A stretch of DNA of 36,711 bases from positions 101,832 to 138,542 of the forward strand of contig LFSH01000082.1 of the NCBI GenBank assembly GCA_001513105.1. Direction: 5' to 3'. The notes below the pieces were generated by a model that worked only from the letters and a program-made list of their open reading frames with translations, searched no databases and had not been told where the DNA came from. This document shows, piece by piece, positions 24,986-33,536 of the stretch. A program made the translations under genes and the position numbers. Within the stretch, counting starts at the first letter, position 1. Each line of letters opens with the position of its first letter. This DNA is from Clostridiales bacterium DTU070 (GTDB taxonomy: Bacteria > Bacillota > Clostridia > DSM-8532).

Positions 24986-25330
24986 TTACTTAGCCTGTAT
25001 GCTCTTTATCGCCGATTCTTCATCGGGATAAATCTCAATCAGCTCTGTAAGCCTGATTATTTCAAACAGTTTTGCCACTTCGGGTGTCAGGGAACAGAGA
25101 ACCAGCCTGCCGCCGTTTTCCCTGAACTTCCTGAAGCTTTTTACAATCATGCCCACTCCTGCATTATTAACATAACCAACACCCGACATATTAATTATAA
25201 CAGATGTGCGGCTTTTTTCCTCCGACAGTTTTTCGAAATACTTCCTGCATTCTTCTTCGGTGCACAGCAATATCTGCCCTTTTATTGAACATATAAGAAC
25301 ATTACCTATTTCCTTTTCGATTACTTCCAT
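24986..25330 (-). CDS. STAS-domain protein (anti-sigma-factor antagonist-like) lacking the usual phospho-serine
   Basis: 114 aa single STAS domain like SpoIIAA/RsbV, which normally binds an anti-sigma kinase when unphosphorylated. The beta-strand and helix pattern is complete (VLICSIKGQILLCTEE, SVIINMSGVGYVNNAGVGMI, GGRLVLCSLTPEVAKLFEII). At the site where SpoIIAA has D-S-S-G, with the phosphorylated serine first after Asp, this protein reads N-N-A-G. It therefore should not be switchable by a SpoIIAB-type kinase in the normal way. GGGAGG precedes the ATG. It lies between a DUF815 ATPase and DUF951 on the same strand. No anti-sigma kinase gene is nearby. Confidence 0.87.
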   Translation of the reverse strand: MEVIEKEIGNVLICSIKGQILLCTEEECRKYFEKLSEEKSRTSVIINMSGVGYVNNAGVGMIVKSFRKFRENGGRLVLCSLTPEVAKLFEIIRLTELIEIYPDEESAIKSIQAK

Positions 25331-25428
25331 TTTCCGTTCCTCCCAAAGAAGCCCTAACTTCTTGATACCACCAGTTTATGCGGGGTTAACAATAAATTAT
25401 ATTACTTCCCGGGAGGCAGGATGAAATC

Positions 25429-26712
25429 TTACCGGGAACCCAGGGCAAGCTCGCCCTCCAGCCAGTCGATAAACTGTCTTGCCGTTCTCGGTGACATCCC
25501 GTTGTATGCCATTTCCCACTGCATTGCTTTTTGCTCAAGCAGTTCAGGATCTATCGTTATATTCCTTTCTTCCGCCATTTTATGGACAATCTGAAGGTAT
25601 TCCTTCTTAACCGGGGATGAAAACACAATTGTGATTCCAAACCTGTCGGACAGCGACAGTTTTTCCTGCATTGCATCCCTTGCCCTTATTTCATCGTCAG
25701 GGTTGTCGGAATACAGGCCGTCCCTTTCCGAAAACCTTTCCTTAACGATATGCCGCCTGTTCGTAGTTGCATAAAGCAGGATATTCTGAGGCCTGTGCTC
25801 GATCCCTCCTTCAAGCACTGCCTTAAGCGCCGTGTATTCCTCTTCGTTATTGCCAAAGGCAAGATCATCAATAAACAGGATAAACCTGAGACCACGCCCT
25901 GCCAGCATCGAAGTAAGCCCGGGTATCCGGTCCAGGTACCTCTTTGGCACTTCTACAAGTCTCAGACCCTTGTCACCGAACTCGTTAGCCAGTGCCTTTA
26001 CCATTGAAGACTTGCCTGTTCCCCTGTCGCCATAGAACAGGATATTGTTCGCGGTTTTGCCCGAAAGAAAGATTTTCGTGTTCTTAACCGCCGTTTCCTT
26101 TTGCCTGTCCACAAGGTAAAGCTTGTCAAGAGTTATTGGATCGGGATTTTTAACAGGTACCAGCGCATTCGCGGCACCGTCATAGATAAAGAAAACATGC
26201 CTGCAGAAAAGACCCGCCCCGTTCCTGCGATGCCACGATATCCTGCTTTCGGGATCGATATTCCATCCTGTGCCCGGTTTCTTTTCGCAAAAAATGTTCC
26301 AGTCCGGAAGGCTGTCAATAACCCGGGTTACCGTTTCGCTGCATGAAAACATCTCTTTCATCCTGTTCCTGATTTCAGCACAGCTGATACCTGCAAGTTT
26401 CTTAAGTATTCCAAGTTCCACCATGGCCTGCTTAGCCAACGGATCATCGGCATCAATCGTCCCCTTTTCGCAGGATAGAGTAAAGATATTCTCGTCCCGG
26501 AGCGTTATATCCTCAATATGACGGTATAAACTCCTGCAGTTTTCTGAAAGCAGCGCAGCATGAACCTCACTGTAGGCTCTGATCGCTTCTTCAGCGCTGT
26601 CCGCCCCGTCACGCAGCAGCTTCAAAAGCTTAATAATCTTTTTAACCGCAGTATCTTCTGTTATGTTAATGTAAATACTCAGGCTTGCCAATTCAGTCAA
26701 TAAAGCGTTCAT
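25429..26712 (-). CDS. DUF815 family AAA-type ATPase
   Basis: 427 aa. The C-terminal two thirds are a DUF815 (PF05673) P-loop ATPase: Walker A GDRGTGKS at residues 228-235, Walker B FILFIDDLAF with D282 and D283, and sensor LLYATTNRRHIVKE. The helical lid SDRFGITIVFSSPVKKEYL follows. The N-terminal 190 residues are helical and specific to clostridial members. The family's role is unknown; some members sit with stress or cell-wall genes. AAAGGTGG precedes the ATG. It is the first gene of the run with the STAS and DUF951 genes (98-bp gap). Confidence 0.9.
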   Translation of the reverse strand: MNALLTELASLSIYINITEDTAVKKIIKLLKLLRDGADSAEEAIRAYSEVHAALLSENCRSLYRHIEDITLRDENIFTLSCEKGTIDADDPLAKQAMVELGILKKLAGISCAEIRNRMKEMFSCSETVTRVIDSLPDWNIFCEKKPGTGWNIDPESRISWHRRNGAGLFCRHVFFIYDGAANALVPVKNPDPITLDKLYLVDRQKETAVKNTKIFLSGKTANNILFYGDRGTGKSSMVKALANEFGDKGLRLVEVPKRYLDRIPGLTSMLAGRGLRFILFIDDLAFGNNEEEYTALKAVLEGGIEHRPQNILLYATTNRRHIVKERFSERDGLYSDNPDDEIRARDAMQEKLSLSDRFGITIVFSSPVKKEYLQIVHKMAEERNITIDPELLEQKAMQWEMAYNGMSPRTARQFIDWLEGELALGSR

Positions 26713-26857
26713 CTAATGATTCCACCTTTTATTCTCCCTGGCTTGTTTATTCATCATTTGATTGAATCTATTATAGCATTTGGCGGCCTGAAAATCACCA
26801 GGACATACCAGTATATTTTTCCCGGAAGATATATGAAATGCAAGAGGCTTCAGCTGA

Positions 26858-27192
26858 GCACGTCAATAAAATGCGTGCCCTGCAGCAAGAGCAGGCTTAC
26901 AGCAAAATAAACTGTATGAAAAAGGACCTGCCAGGCACAAATAATGTACAAGGCATATGAATAAAAATATATTAGTCGGGGCACGATCCCAATCAGATGA
27001 TAAATTTCCAAATATAAAGCAAAGGGGTTGATTCTGCCGGAAAAGAGTAACACTTTTCTCAAAGAACTGCTATGATTGCACCTTGGGAGGACACAACAGG
27101 ATGCACTGCTTTATAAAATTCTGCCGGCCGAAACGGCAGGTCAGGCGGTCCGGTTAAGCATTTGTTCACCGGTCCGCCTGTTATTTTTTTTC
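26858..27192 (+). ncRNA. unexplained structured stretch ending in a strong terminator, candidate small RNA
   Basis: The 663-bp gap between two divergent genes has no credible ORF but several hairpins on the plus strand. GCACG/CGTGC lie at 26858-26878, CCTGC/GCAGG at 26879-26895, and CTGCCG/CGGCAG at 27121-27139. A thirteen-pair stem with one mismatch, CAGGCGGTCCGGT (27142-27154) with ACCGGTCCGCCTG (27168-27180), is followed by TTATTTTTTTT. This is an excellent plus-strand terminator with no gene in front of it. I do not recognise a known RNA family (no SRP, 6S, RNase P, tmRNA or common riboswitch core). The 5' end is unknown. Confidence 0.35.
27142..27192 (+). terminator. strong orphan intrinsic terminator
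   Basis: A stem of 12 GC-rich pairs plus one T-T mismatch, a 13-nt loop, then TTATTTTTTTT. No coding gene on the plus strand lies upstream within the gap; the nearest upstream gene is on the other strand. Confidence 0.85.
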
Positions 27193-27280
27193 ATTCCACC
27201 TGGCCAAACTGGTTGTCGGTGACAGGAAATACCCAATGACCAAAGGGTTTATAATATTTTTAAGAACCATCATGTTGATC

Positions 27281-27309
27281 TTGAAAAGGAAATTTTTATC
27301 GGTTATAAT
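27281..27309 (+). promoter_or_regulatory. sigma-A promoter of the YfbR-like gene
   Basis: TTGAAA (27281-27286), a 17-bp spacer and a perfect TATAAT (27304-27309), about 65 bp before the start codon. Confidence 0.75.
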
Positions 27310-27374
27310 AGAACATAAGTTCTTTTATGAAGTTATTCGGCACGTGCCTGTCGGGTTAACAAGGAGGAGTTCCT

Positions 27375-27959
27375 TTGGAAAAGACCTTTAATTTTTTTGC
27401 GTTCCTTTCCAGGATGAAACATATAACACGCTGGGGGCTTATGAGGAATACAAATACAGAAAACATCCAGGAGCACAGCCTCCAGGTAGCAATGATTGCT
27501 CACGGTCTTGCCGTTATCAGCAACACCTGTTTCGGAAACAACATCAATGCCGAACGTGTCGCGCTTTTAGCGATATACCACGATTCCAACGAGGCAGTTA
27601 TAGGTGATATGCCGACACCCATTAAATACTTCAGCCCGTCCATCCGGAATGCCTATAAGGATTTGGAGGATGTTTCAAAGATGAAACTCCTGTCAATGCT
27701 TCCTGATGAATTGATGGCGGTATACAAGGATATCCTTTTTTATGACGAGTCGTCCTACGAGGGGAAAATTGTAAAGGCGGCCGACAGAATAAGCGCGTAT
27801 ATCAAATGTATTGAGGAGGAAAAGGCAGGAAACAGCGAGTTTAAAAAAGCTGCTGAAGCAACCCTGAAAAAAATCCAGGACATGAAAATGCCCGAGGTGG
27901 AATATTTTTTCAGGCATTTCATGCCGGGCTTCAGGCTTACCCTTGATGAGCTGAACTGA
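27375..27959 (+). CDS. yfbR: YfbR-like HD-domain 5'-deoxynucleotidase
   Basis: 194 aa, the length of E. coli YfbR, which hydrolyses deoxyribonucleoside 5'-monophosphates in a metal-dependent reaction and supplies deoxyuridine in dUMP metabolism. The characteristic residues are all present and shifted by one from E. coli: R19-W20, H34, H69-D70, E73, and the later Asp in KAADRISAYIKC. The block FLSRMKHITRWGLMRN, then TENIQEHSLQVAMIAHGLA, is nearly identical in pattern to YfbR. The start is TTG with AAGGAGG seven bases before. It is convergent with murA. Together with ThyX in the same window it touches dUMP/dTMP balance. Confidence 0.93.
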   Translation: MEKTFNFFAFLSRMKHITRWGLMRNTNTENIQEHSLQVAMIAHGLAVISNTCFGNNINAERVALLAIYHDSNEAVIGDMPTPIKYFSPSIRNAYKDLEDVSKMKLLSMLPDELMAVYKDILFYDESSYEGKIVKAADRISAYIKCIEEEKAGNSEFKKAAEATLKKIQDMKMPEVEYFFRHFMPGFRLTLDELN

Positions 27960-27989
27960 AAACAGGATTGTCACACCCTGACAATCCTG
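27959..27989 (-). terminator. terminator of murA overlapping its stop codon
   Basis: CAGGATTGTCA (27963-27973) and TGACAATCCTG (27979-27989) form an eleven-pair perfect stem with a 5-nt loop, followed by TTTT on the minus strand. The last codons and the stop of murA are inside the stem. It also lies right after the stop of the convergent YfbR-like gene. Confidence 0.75.
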
Positions 27990-29227
27990 GCTCCCAAGGT
28001 CTGAAGTTTTTTTTCCATTGATTCATAGCCTCGATCGATATGGTAAATATCGCTTATTTCGGTCCTGTCCTTTGCACACAGCCCTGCAAGAATCAGCGCA
28101 GCGCCGGCTCTCAGGTCTGTAGCCCTGACCTGGGCCCCGAGGAACCTGACCCCGCCTTCGATTATTGCCGTTCTGCCGTCTATTTTTATCCTGGCTCCCA
28201 TCCTCTTTAACTCGCTTATATGCATGAAACGGTTTTCAAAAATGGTTTCAACAACCATACTTGTCCCTTCGGCCTGGCTTAAATATGCCGTCATCTGGGC
28301 CTGCATGTCGGTGGGGAAACCCGGGTACGGATGGGTCTTTACATCAACCGCCTTCGTACGTTCGGGCGCTTTTACATATATGCAGTTAAGCTCCTCGGCT
28401 ATTTCCACGCCCGACTCCCGCAGTTTTGCAATAACGGGTTTAAGGTGATCGGACATGGCATTTTCAATGGTTATTTCACCGCCCGTCATCGCAGCGGCAA
28501 GCATAAAGGTTCCGGCTTCAATCCTGTCGGGTATGACTATATGTTCGGCCGGTGTAAGTTTGTCGGTGCCGATAACCCGTATGGTATCGGTTCCCGCGCC
28601 GGTTACATTTGCTCCCATCGATACCAGCATTGTGGCAAGATCCACAATCTCCGGCTCGGTGGCGGCGTTTTCGATCACCGTCTGGCCTTTCGCAAGAACA
28701 GATGCCATTAATATGTTTTCAGTTGCCCCAACACTTGGGAAATCAAGATATACCCTTGCTCCGGTCAATCTGCCCTTTACATGGGCTTCAACATAACCGT
28801 GGCCGGTATTGATGGTTGCTCCCAGGGCTGAAAAACCTTTCAGGTGCAGATCCACGGGCCTGCTGCCAATGGCGCATCCTCCGGGAAGCGGTACCCTTGC
28901 CCGGCCTTTTCTTGCCAAAAGCGGCCCCATAACAAGAAATGAACCCCGTATTGAATTAACAAGTTCATATGGTGCGGTATACTCGGTAACAGAATTTGTA
29001 TCTATTGAAATTTCCCTTTTTTCAACATTAAAATCAACTTTTGCCCCTAAAGATGCAAGCAGGTCACACATGGTATGTACATCCTCAAGGTCCGGTACAT
29101 CTCTCAATACACTTTTCCCTTCTGTCAGCAGGCATGCAGCCAGTGCCGGAAGAATGGCATTTTTCGCTCCGCTTATTCGAACCGTACCTTTGAGGGGAAT
29201 ACCACCGTCAATAATAAATACGCCCAT
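27971..29227 (-). CDS. murA: UDP-N-acetylglucosamine 1-carboxyvinyltransferase
   Basis: 418 aa from the ATG at 29227, which has AAGGAGAGG upstream; a longer reading from 29296 adds residues without family likeness. MurA transfers enolpyruvate from PEP to UDP-GlcNAc, the first committed step of peptidoglycan synthesis in the cytoplasm. Lys22-Asn23 (SGAKNAILP) bind the substrates, and Cys118 in PLPGGCAIGSRPVDLHL is the catalytic, fosfomycin-sensitive cysteine. The C-terminus (RGYESMEKKLQTLGARI) is typical. It is the monocistronic last gene before the YfbR-like gene. Many Firmicutes have a second murA, so this could be either paralogue. Confidence 0.95.
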   Translation of the reverse strand: MGVFIIDGGIPLKGTVRISGAKNAILPALAACLLTEGKSVLRDVPDLEDVHTMCDLLASLGAKVDFNVEKREISIDTNSVTEYTAPYELVNSIRGSFLVMGPLLARKGRARVPLPGGCAIGSRPVDLHLKGFSALGATINTGHGYVEAHVKGRLTGARVYLDFPSVGATENILMASVLAKGQTVIENAATEPEIVDLATMLVSMGANVTGAGTDTIRVIGTDKLTPAEHIVIPDRIEAGTFMLAAAMTGGEITIENAMSDHLKPVIAKLRESGVEIAEELNCIYVKAPERTKAVDVKTHPYPGFPTDMQAQMTAYLSQAEGTSMVVETIFENRFMHISELKRMGARIKIDGRTAIIEGGVRFLGAQVRATDLRAGAALILAGLCAKDRTEISDIYHIDRGYESMEKKLQTLGARIVRV

Positions 29228-29569
29228 TATTGCCTCTCCTTCTCTCGTCTTATGTACATAATTCCCCTGATGCGGTGGTGAAAAAATTATGTTCACAATT
29301 ATTATGTTCAGTTTTAAATTGCTTTATTAAGGCGGTTTCTACCGGAATATCCTTTTAAATAATTGACAATTCAATCAGTTTTTAAACCTGAATTGCCAAA
29401 AAAAGAAACCCTGGCAGACCTTATTTTTTGATAAAGTTTGCCAAACCCGCAATTAAACAAAATCATTTATTATTATACTATAAATAATAATAATTGCATC
29501 ATAAATTTTCCTGTATTTCGTTTCCAAATTCAACCGGTTTTCGGCCTGCTTTATTGCTCCAGGGCGATT
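29228..29569. other. AT-rich gap between the fibronectin III operon and murA, no gene
   Basis: No ORF is credible. The inverted repeat CAATTCA (29367-29373) and TGAATTG (29389-29395), plus a T-rich run on the minus strand near 29400, may contribute to a weak terminator for the large surface-protein genes. The murA promoter should lie here, but I cannot fix it. Confidence 0.4.
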
Positions 29570-32500
29570 TTACAGTTCTCCTGCGTACATCAGTATTTTT
29601 TCAATTATTTCCAACAGTTCATAAAGTGTTATTGTGCTGCCGGGATTCATCCCGTCAATATAATCACTGAGAATCCCGTTCGCAACGGCGAATGAGACGG
29701 CGTCCCTGAACGGTTCGCCTGTTTCGCTTATGAAATTCGCGTATTCGGGTGATACGGGAACATTTGATATGTTGATCCCGGTTTTCCTGCGCAAAACCAT
29801 AACGGCTGCATAAACTGCCTGATCTGTCCTTAACGGTTCATTACCCGAATTAATATACTGCGGATGCAAAAGGCCTGACCGTACCGCCTTTTCGGTTATA
29901 TTTGCATTCCCGTATTCATAGGGAATAATGTCAAACAGGTATTTCATACCTTCATTGACGGTAAGTTCCTTTGCGTAATCAGTGTTTTTCCCTGAAAGGG
30001 AAGGCATTTCATATATTGAAGTAATATTTCCGATTATGGCATTCAGTTTATGATCGGCGGTATAGTTATTATACGCAAGGTCGGGCTCAATCACCGCAAC
30101 CGCGCCGCTTTTTACCGGGTACACCGCAATTCTCCGTTCTTCAGGGAAGTATAAATTATCAACATCGTACCATTTTCCGTCATCGAAATCATAGAACCGT
30201 GTGCCGGCTTTGTCCATTTTTTCGGGTGCAACCGCAAACAACAGTTTAACCGGGCGTATAAAACCGCCAATCGGGAAGAAGCTCCCGTCGCTGCCCGCGG
30301 TCACTTTAAGCTCGCTTACCGGTATTACATACTTTTTACTTTTCTCGGGCCGTAATTCATATACCGGCGTTCTTATGTCAATTCTCACCGTTAAATCCTT
30401 AAATGTCTGTTTCAGCCTGAAATATGTATCCTGCAGGAAACTTCCCGGGATAATCGTCAGTTCCGCGTCAGGCGTTTTAATAATAAGATTTTGCATTACG
30501 CCCGACAACGTTTCAATAATCCCGCTGTCCAGTTCAACGCGTATAACCTCGGTATACGGCGGCGGGTTTGAAAGATCTATCGAAAACGTATGGTTTGTCA
30601 TCATCCTTATTTTTTCCGAAAGGATGTGGGCGTTAATGCCCGAAACCCTCGCGCTCCAAATTCCGTCAACGGCAACCCCGTCTATCTCAACTATCTCACC
30701 AACGGGCACATCCTCTACCGGGATACCGGCATCGTATTCGGATCTGCCCTTGCGTGTTACTATCATAATTACTGCCGTAGGCTCAGACCTTAACCCCGTT
30801 TCAGCGCTGAAGGAATACAGCCTTGCATAATACAGGAAGTTTGCTCTCAGGCCGGTTACCCTGTATTCCGACCCGTCCACATTGTATTCTGTGGATTCTG
30901 AAAAATCGGCATTCTCTGATATTTCAAGGATAAATGTTACCCTTTCATCCGGGATCCATTCATAGAATATGCTGTTCTCGGTTACTGCGTCGGGGGTGTC
31001 CTTTATTCCGAATCCCCTCGGTCTTGGAGGAGGGCTGTACGGTTCGGTTTTAACCACAAGGGTTTTGCTCCATTCCGATGCCTTCCCTCCCAGGCTTGCG
31101 GGCGACACGGCCTGTATCCAGAAATAATAAACTGTATTTGCGGTAAGCTGTTCCACCCTCAGATAAGGCTGGCTGCGGAGCTGTTCGTAAGTTACTGTTA
31201 TCGTGTTGGGCGCATTGCCGACGTTATCTTCTGTTCCGTACTTGATATTGTAACTGTAGCCTTCGCGCCAGGTCCAGAAAAGATCCACATATGTATCGGC
31301 GGCAATACCCTTAAGGTCGGTGGGTACGGTAGGATATTCGACCACAGGCGGATATTCAGGCAATGTTGTAACAATTATCGGATCTGACGGCTCAGACTCG
31401 ATATTTCCTTCGGTATTATAAACGGTAATCCATACCAGGTAGGTCCTGTTGGGCTCAAGCCCGGTTGCGTCAAATTGGAACACGGTGTTTTCATCCGTGC
31501 CGAAATCTGGTGTCAAGACCGGTGAAAGGGGCTTTTGCAGGTCAAGCACATAGTTTTTTCCAAGGTCACTGTATGAAATATAATCCCTTCCGGTGATGTT
31601 TTTGACATTGCTTAAGGCCTTGTCATACTCCACGCAGTGGATCCTGATCTCCCAGCCCGTCTTATAGCTTACCTCCCGTTCGGGCTTTTTGTTCGGATCA
31701 CCGTCGGGCAGGTTCCTGTTTTGAATATATTCATCGTAGGTAAAGGAGTTGCCGGAATTATAGAATCCGCCTGATACTTTGCCTTCGGGATCGTCCCTGC
31801 GGATTACGTACAGCCATTTCCCGAGCTCTTTGCTGTACATTTCCTTCCATGCCTTTTCCATCTGCATTGAAATCCGGTCTTTTCCGACCGAATCGCCCGG
31901 CTTCAGCCTGAACGGCGGAGAAGGCGGAGCCAGGGGCTTGTCGGCTTCCTTGTCAGGCCGCGTGATAATAACCTTCACGCTTGGTTTTGACAAATACGGC
32001 ACCGATATCATGTATTCTCCGTCTTCACTTTCGATGAGATAATTCTTTTTTGCTACCATTACCACATAGTAAACGGTATTCGGCCTGAGATTGGTAATTT
32101 CGTATCGATATCCAATGATTCTTCCGGTGTTCAGTTCCTTTACCTGGTTCTGCGAACCCATTCTGACATTCGATACTATTTTCTTTGTCAGCGGCGGCAG
32201 GTTATCCAGGTTAATGTCGTTTATATTGTCACACAGGTACAAATCGTAATAAACATCGGTGTCTATCTCGCCTTCGCCCGTTATCGGCGGAAGCCAGAGC
32301 AATGTAACGCTTTTGTCGGTTAAAAGCTCGTCATATACTACCGGACCCGGATCTGCGTTCTGAAACCTGTCCACAAACTCAGGGCTTTGAGGATATTCAG
32401 GTATCTGTGTTTTCAATGAAATCTGCGTGGTGGAATAGAACGGCACATATGTGCCGTCAGGCCTGTAGGCATCGGCTTCTATCTTGTACTTGTATTTTTC

Positions 32501-33520
32501 AACCTCTTCTGGCTTCAGTTTCACCTCAATACGGTCATTATCCTCTATTACCGCGAAGAATGTTTCATTTCCTCTTTCATCGTAACGGTATAATTTATAC
32601 TGCACCCTTGTAAATATGGCGCTTCCGATCGGTCCTTTAACAATAGGATCCCAGAACAGCATCCATCTGAGCCATTTGACCCCATCACTGTCAATGGACT
32701 CGCCTATATACTTTGCACGAAGAAGGATCTCTGTCTTGACCCGTACAACGGGCAATTCTTCATGGGGTGTTACAGATACATCGGAATTAACCAGGGGTAT
32801 TACTTTTATTGAATACTCCCTGCCCGGAAGGGCGTTTGTATAGATATATTCAAGCCTTCCTCCCACAACCGAAACCCTGCTGTTTTCGGTTCCGATATCC
32901 GCCCCGATTATATCGGGTATTGATGGGGGCTGTGTAAAGCCCGTTGTATCAGAGATTAATATTCTGTAATCTATTCTTCCATCGGTATCCCAAACATCAT
33001 CCCAGACTATCCTTATGTCGTTGGTTCCGGGAATCAGTTCAGCGTTGAATTCGAGGCCGGTAAGAAACTTAATGCGGTTTGATTTTCCCGACACAAAGGT
33101 ATACTCGCCATACTGGCCGTACGTGTACCTGGACCTGCCGTAAAACTCGTATATCGTTCCGTGCTCAAGCTCGATTCCGTATCTTGTCGGGTTAAAGCTC
33201 CTGGCGGTTTCGTTCAGCGTAAACTGGATTACATCATCTATAACCCTTCCTGTACCGCGCTCCACCTTGTTAAAATAAAAAACCTGGGATCTTTCCACTG
33301 TTGTTATATCACTGGGGTATGTCGGGGCATCCCATTCAAACTCCACATACCAGTTCTGCCTTCCGGTATATTCATAGCCTATATCCGATACCCTTACATT
33401 CTGGGGCGGCGTGGACGGCATTGCCTGCTGGGCGAAAACTATATCTATTACAAAGGCCGCAACCATGGATATCACGATAAGCCACACTATTATTCTTGCA
33501 ACAATAACTCTCTTCCTCAT
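29570..33520 (-). CDS. large secreted protein with fibronectin type III-like domains and SLH-like C-terminus
   Basis: 1316 aa from the ATG at 33520 (GGAGGGAAGG upstream); an in-frame GTG at 33547 overlaps the preceding gene. A signal peptide (MRKRVIVARIIVWLIVISMV...) ends near VFA at about residue 30. About seven fibronectin type III-like modules follow, each with the pattern TxVxLxW and LxPNTxYYxxV, for example LRPNTVYYVVMVAKKN and LTANTVYYFWIQAVSP. A beta-rich domain at about 940-1120 with LIIKTPDAELTIIPGSF resembles domains seen in S-layer-anchored proteins. The last 170 residues hold degenerate SLH-like units ending LYELLEIIEKILMYAGEL. It probably stays at the cell surface. It is the second gene of a pair. 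Confidence 0.82.
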   Translation of the reverse strand: MRKRVIVARIIVWLIVISMVAAFVIDIVFAQQAMPSTPPQNVRVSDIGYEYTGRQNWYVEFEWDAPTYPSDITTVERSQVFYFNKVERGTGRVIDDVIQFTLNETARSFNPTRYGIELEHGTIYEFYGRSRYTYGQYGEYTFVSGKSNRIKFLTGLEFNAELIPGTNDIRIVWDDVWDTDGRIDYRILISDTTGFTQPPSIPDIIGADIGTENSRVSVVGGRLEYIYTNALPGREYSIKVIPLVNSDVSVTPHEELPVVRVKTEILLRAKYIGESIDSDGVKWLRWMLFWDPIVKGPIGSAIFTRVQYKLYRYDERGNETFFAVIEDNDRIEVKLKPEEVEKYKYKIEADAYRPDGTYVPFYSTTQISLKTQIPEYPQSPEFVDRFQNADPGPVVYDELLTDKSVTLLWLPPITGEGEIDTDVYYDLYLCDNINDINLDNLPPLTKKIVSNVRMGSQNQVKELNTGRIIGYRYEITNLRPNTVYYVVMVAKKNYLIESEDGEYMISVPYLSKPSVKVIITRPDKEADKPLAPPSPPFRLKPGDSVGKDRISMQMEKAWKEMYSKELGKWLYVIRRDDPEGKVSGGFYNSGNSFTYDEYIQNRNLPDGDPNKKPEREVSYKTGWEIRIHCVEYDKALSNVKNITGRDYISYSDLGKNYVLDLQKPLSPVLTPDFGTDENTVFQFDATGLEPNRTYLVWITVYNTEGNIESEPSDPIIVTTLPEYPPVVEYPTVPTDLKGIAADTYVDLFWTWREGYSYNIKYGTEDNVGNAPNTITVTYEQLRSQPYLRVEQLTANTVYYFWIQAVSPASLGGKASEWSKTLVVKTEPYSPPPRPRGFGIKDTPDAVTENSIFYEWIPDERVTFILEISENADFSESTEYNVDGSEYRVTGLRANFLYYARLYSFSAETGLRSEPTAVIMIVTRKGRSEYDAGIPVEDVPVGEIVEIDGVAVDGIWSARVSGINAHILSEKIRMMTNHTFSIDLSNPPPYTEVIRVELDSGIIETLSGVMQNLIIKTPDAELTIIPGSFLQDTYFRLKQTFKDLTVRIDIRTPVYELRPEKSKKYVIPVSELKVTAGSDGSFFPIGGFIRPVKLLFAVAPEKMDKAGTRFYDFDDGKWYDVDNLYFPEERRIAVYPVKSGAVAVIEPDLAYNNYTADHKLNAIIGNITSIYEMPSLSGKNTDYAKELTVNEGMKYLFDIIPYEYGNANITEKAVRSGLLHPQYINSGNEPLRTDQAVYAAVMVLRRKTGINISNVPVSPEYANFISETGEPFRDAVSFAVANGILSDYIDGMNPGSTITLYELLEIIEKILMYAGEL

Positions 33521-33536
33521 CAAACCTTCCCTCCGA

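Noticed and set aside
26858-27192. Known riboswitch or housekeeping RNA in the gap
   Set aside because: I looked for core motifs of SRP RNA, 6S RNA, RNase P, tmRNA, T-box, c-di-GMP, SAM, TPP and cobalamin elements and saw none; kept only as an unnamed candidate.
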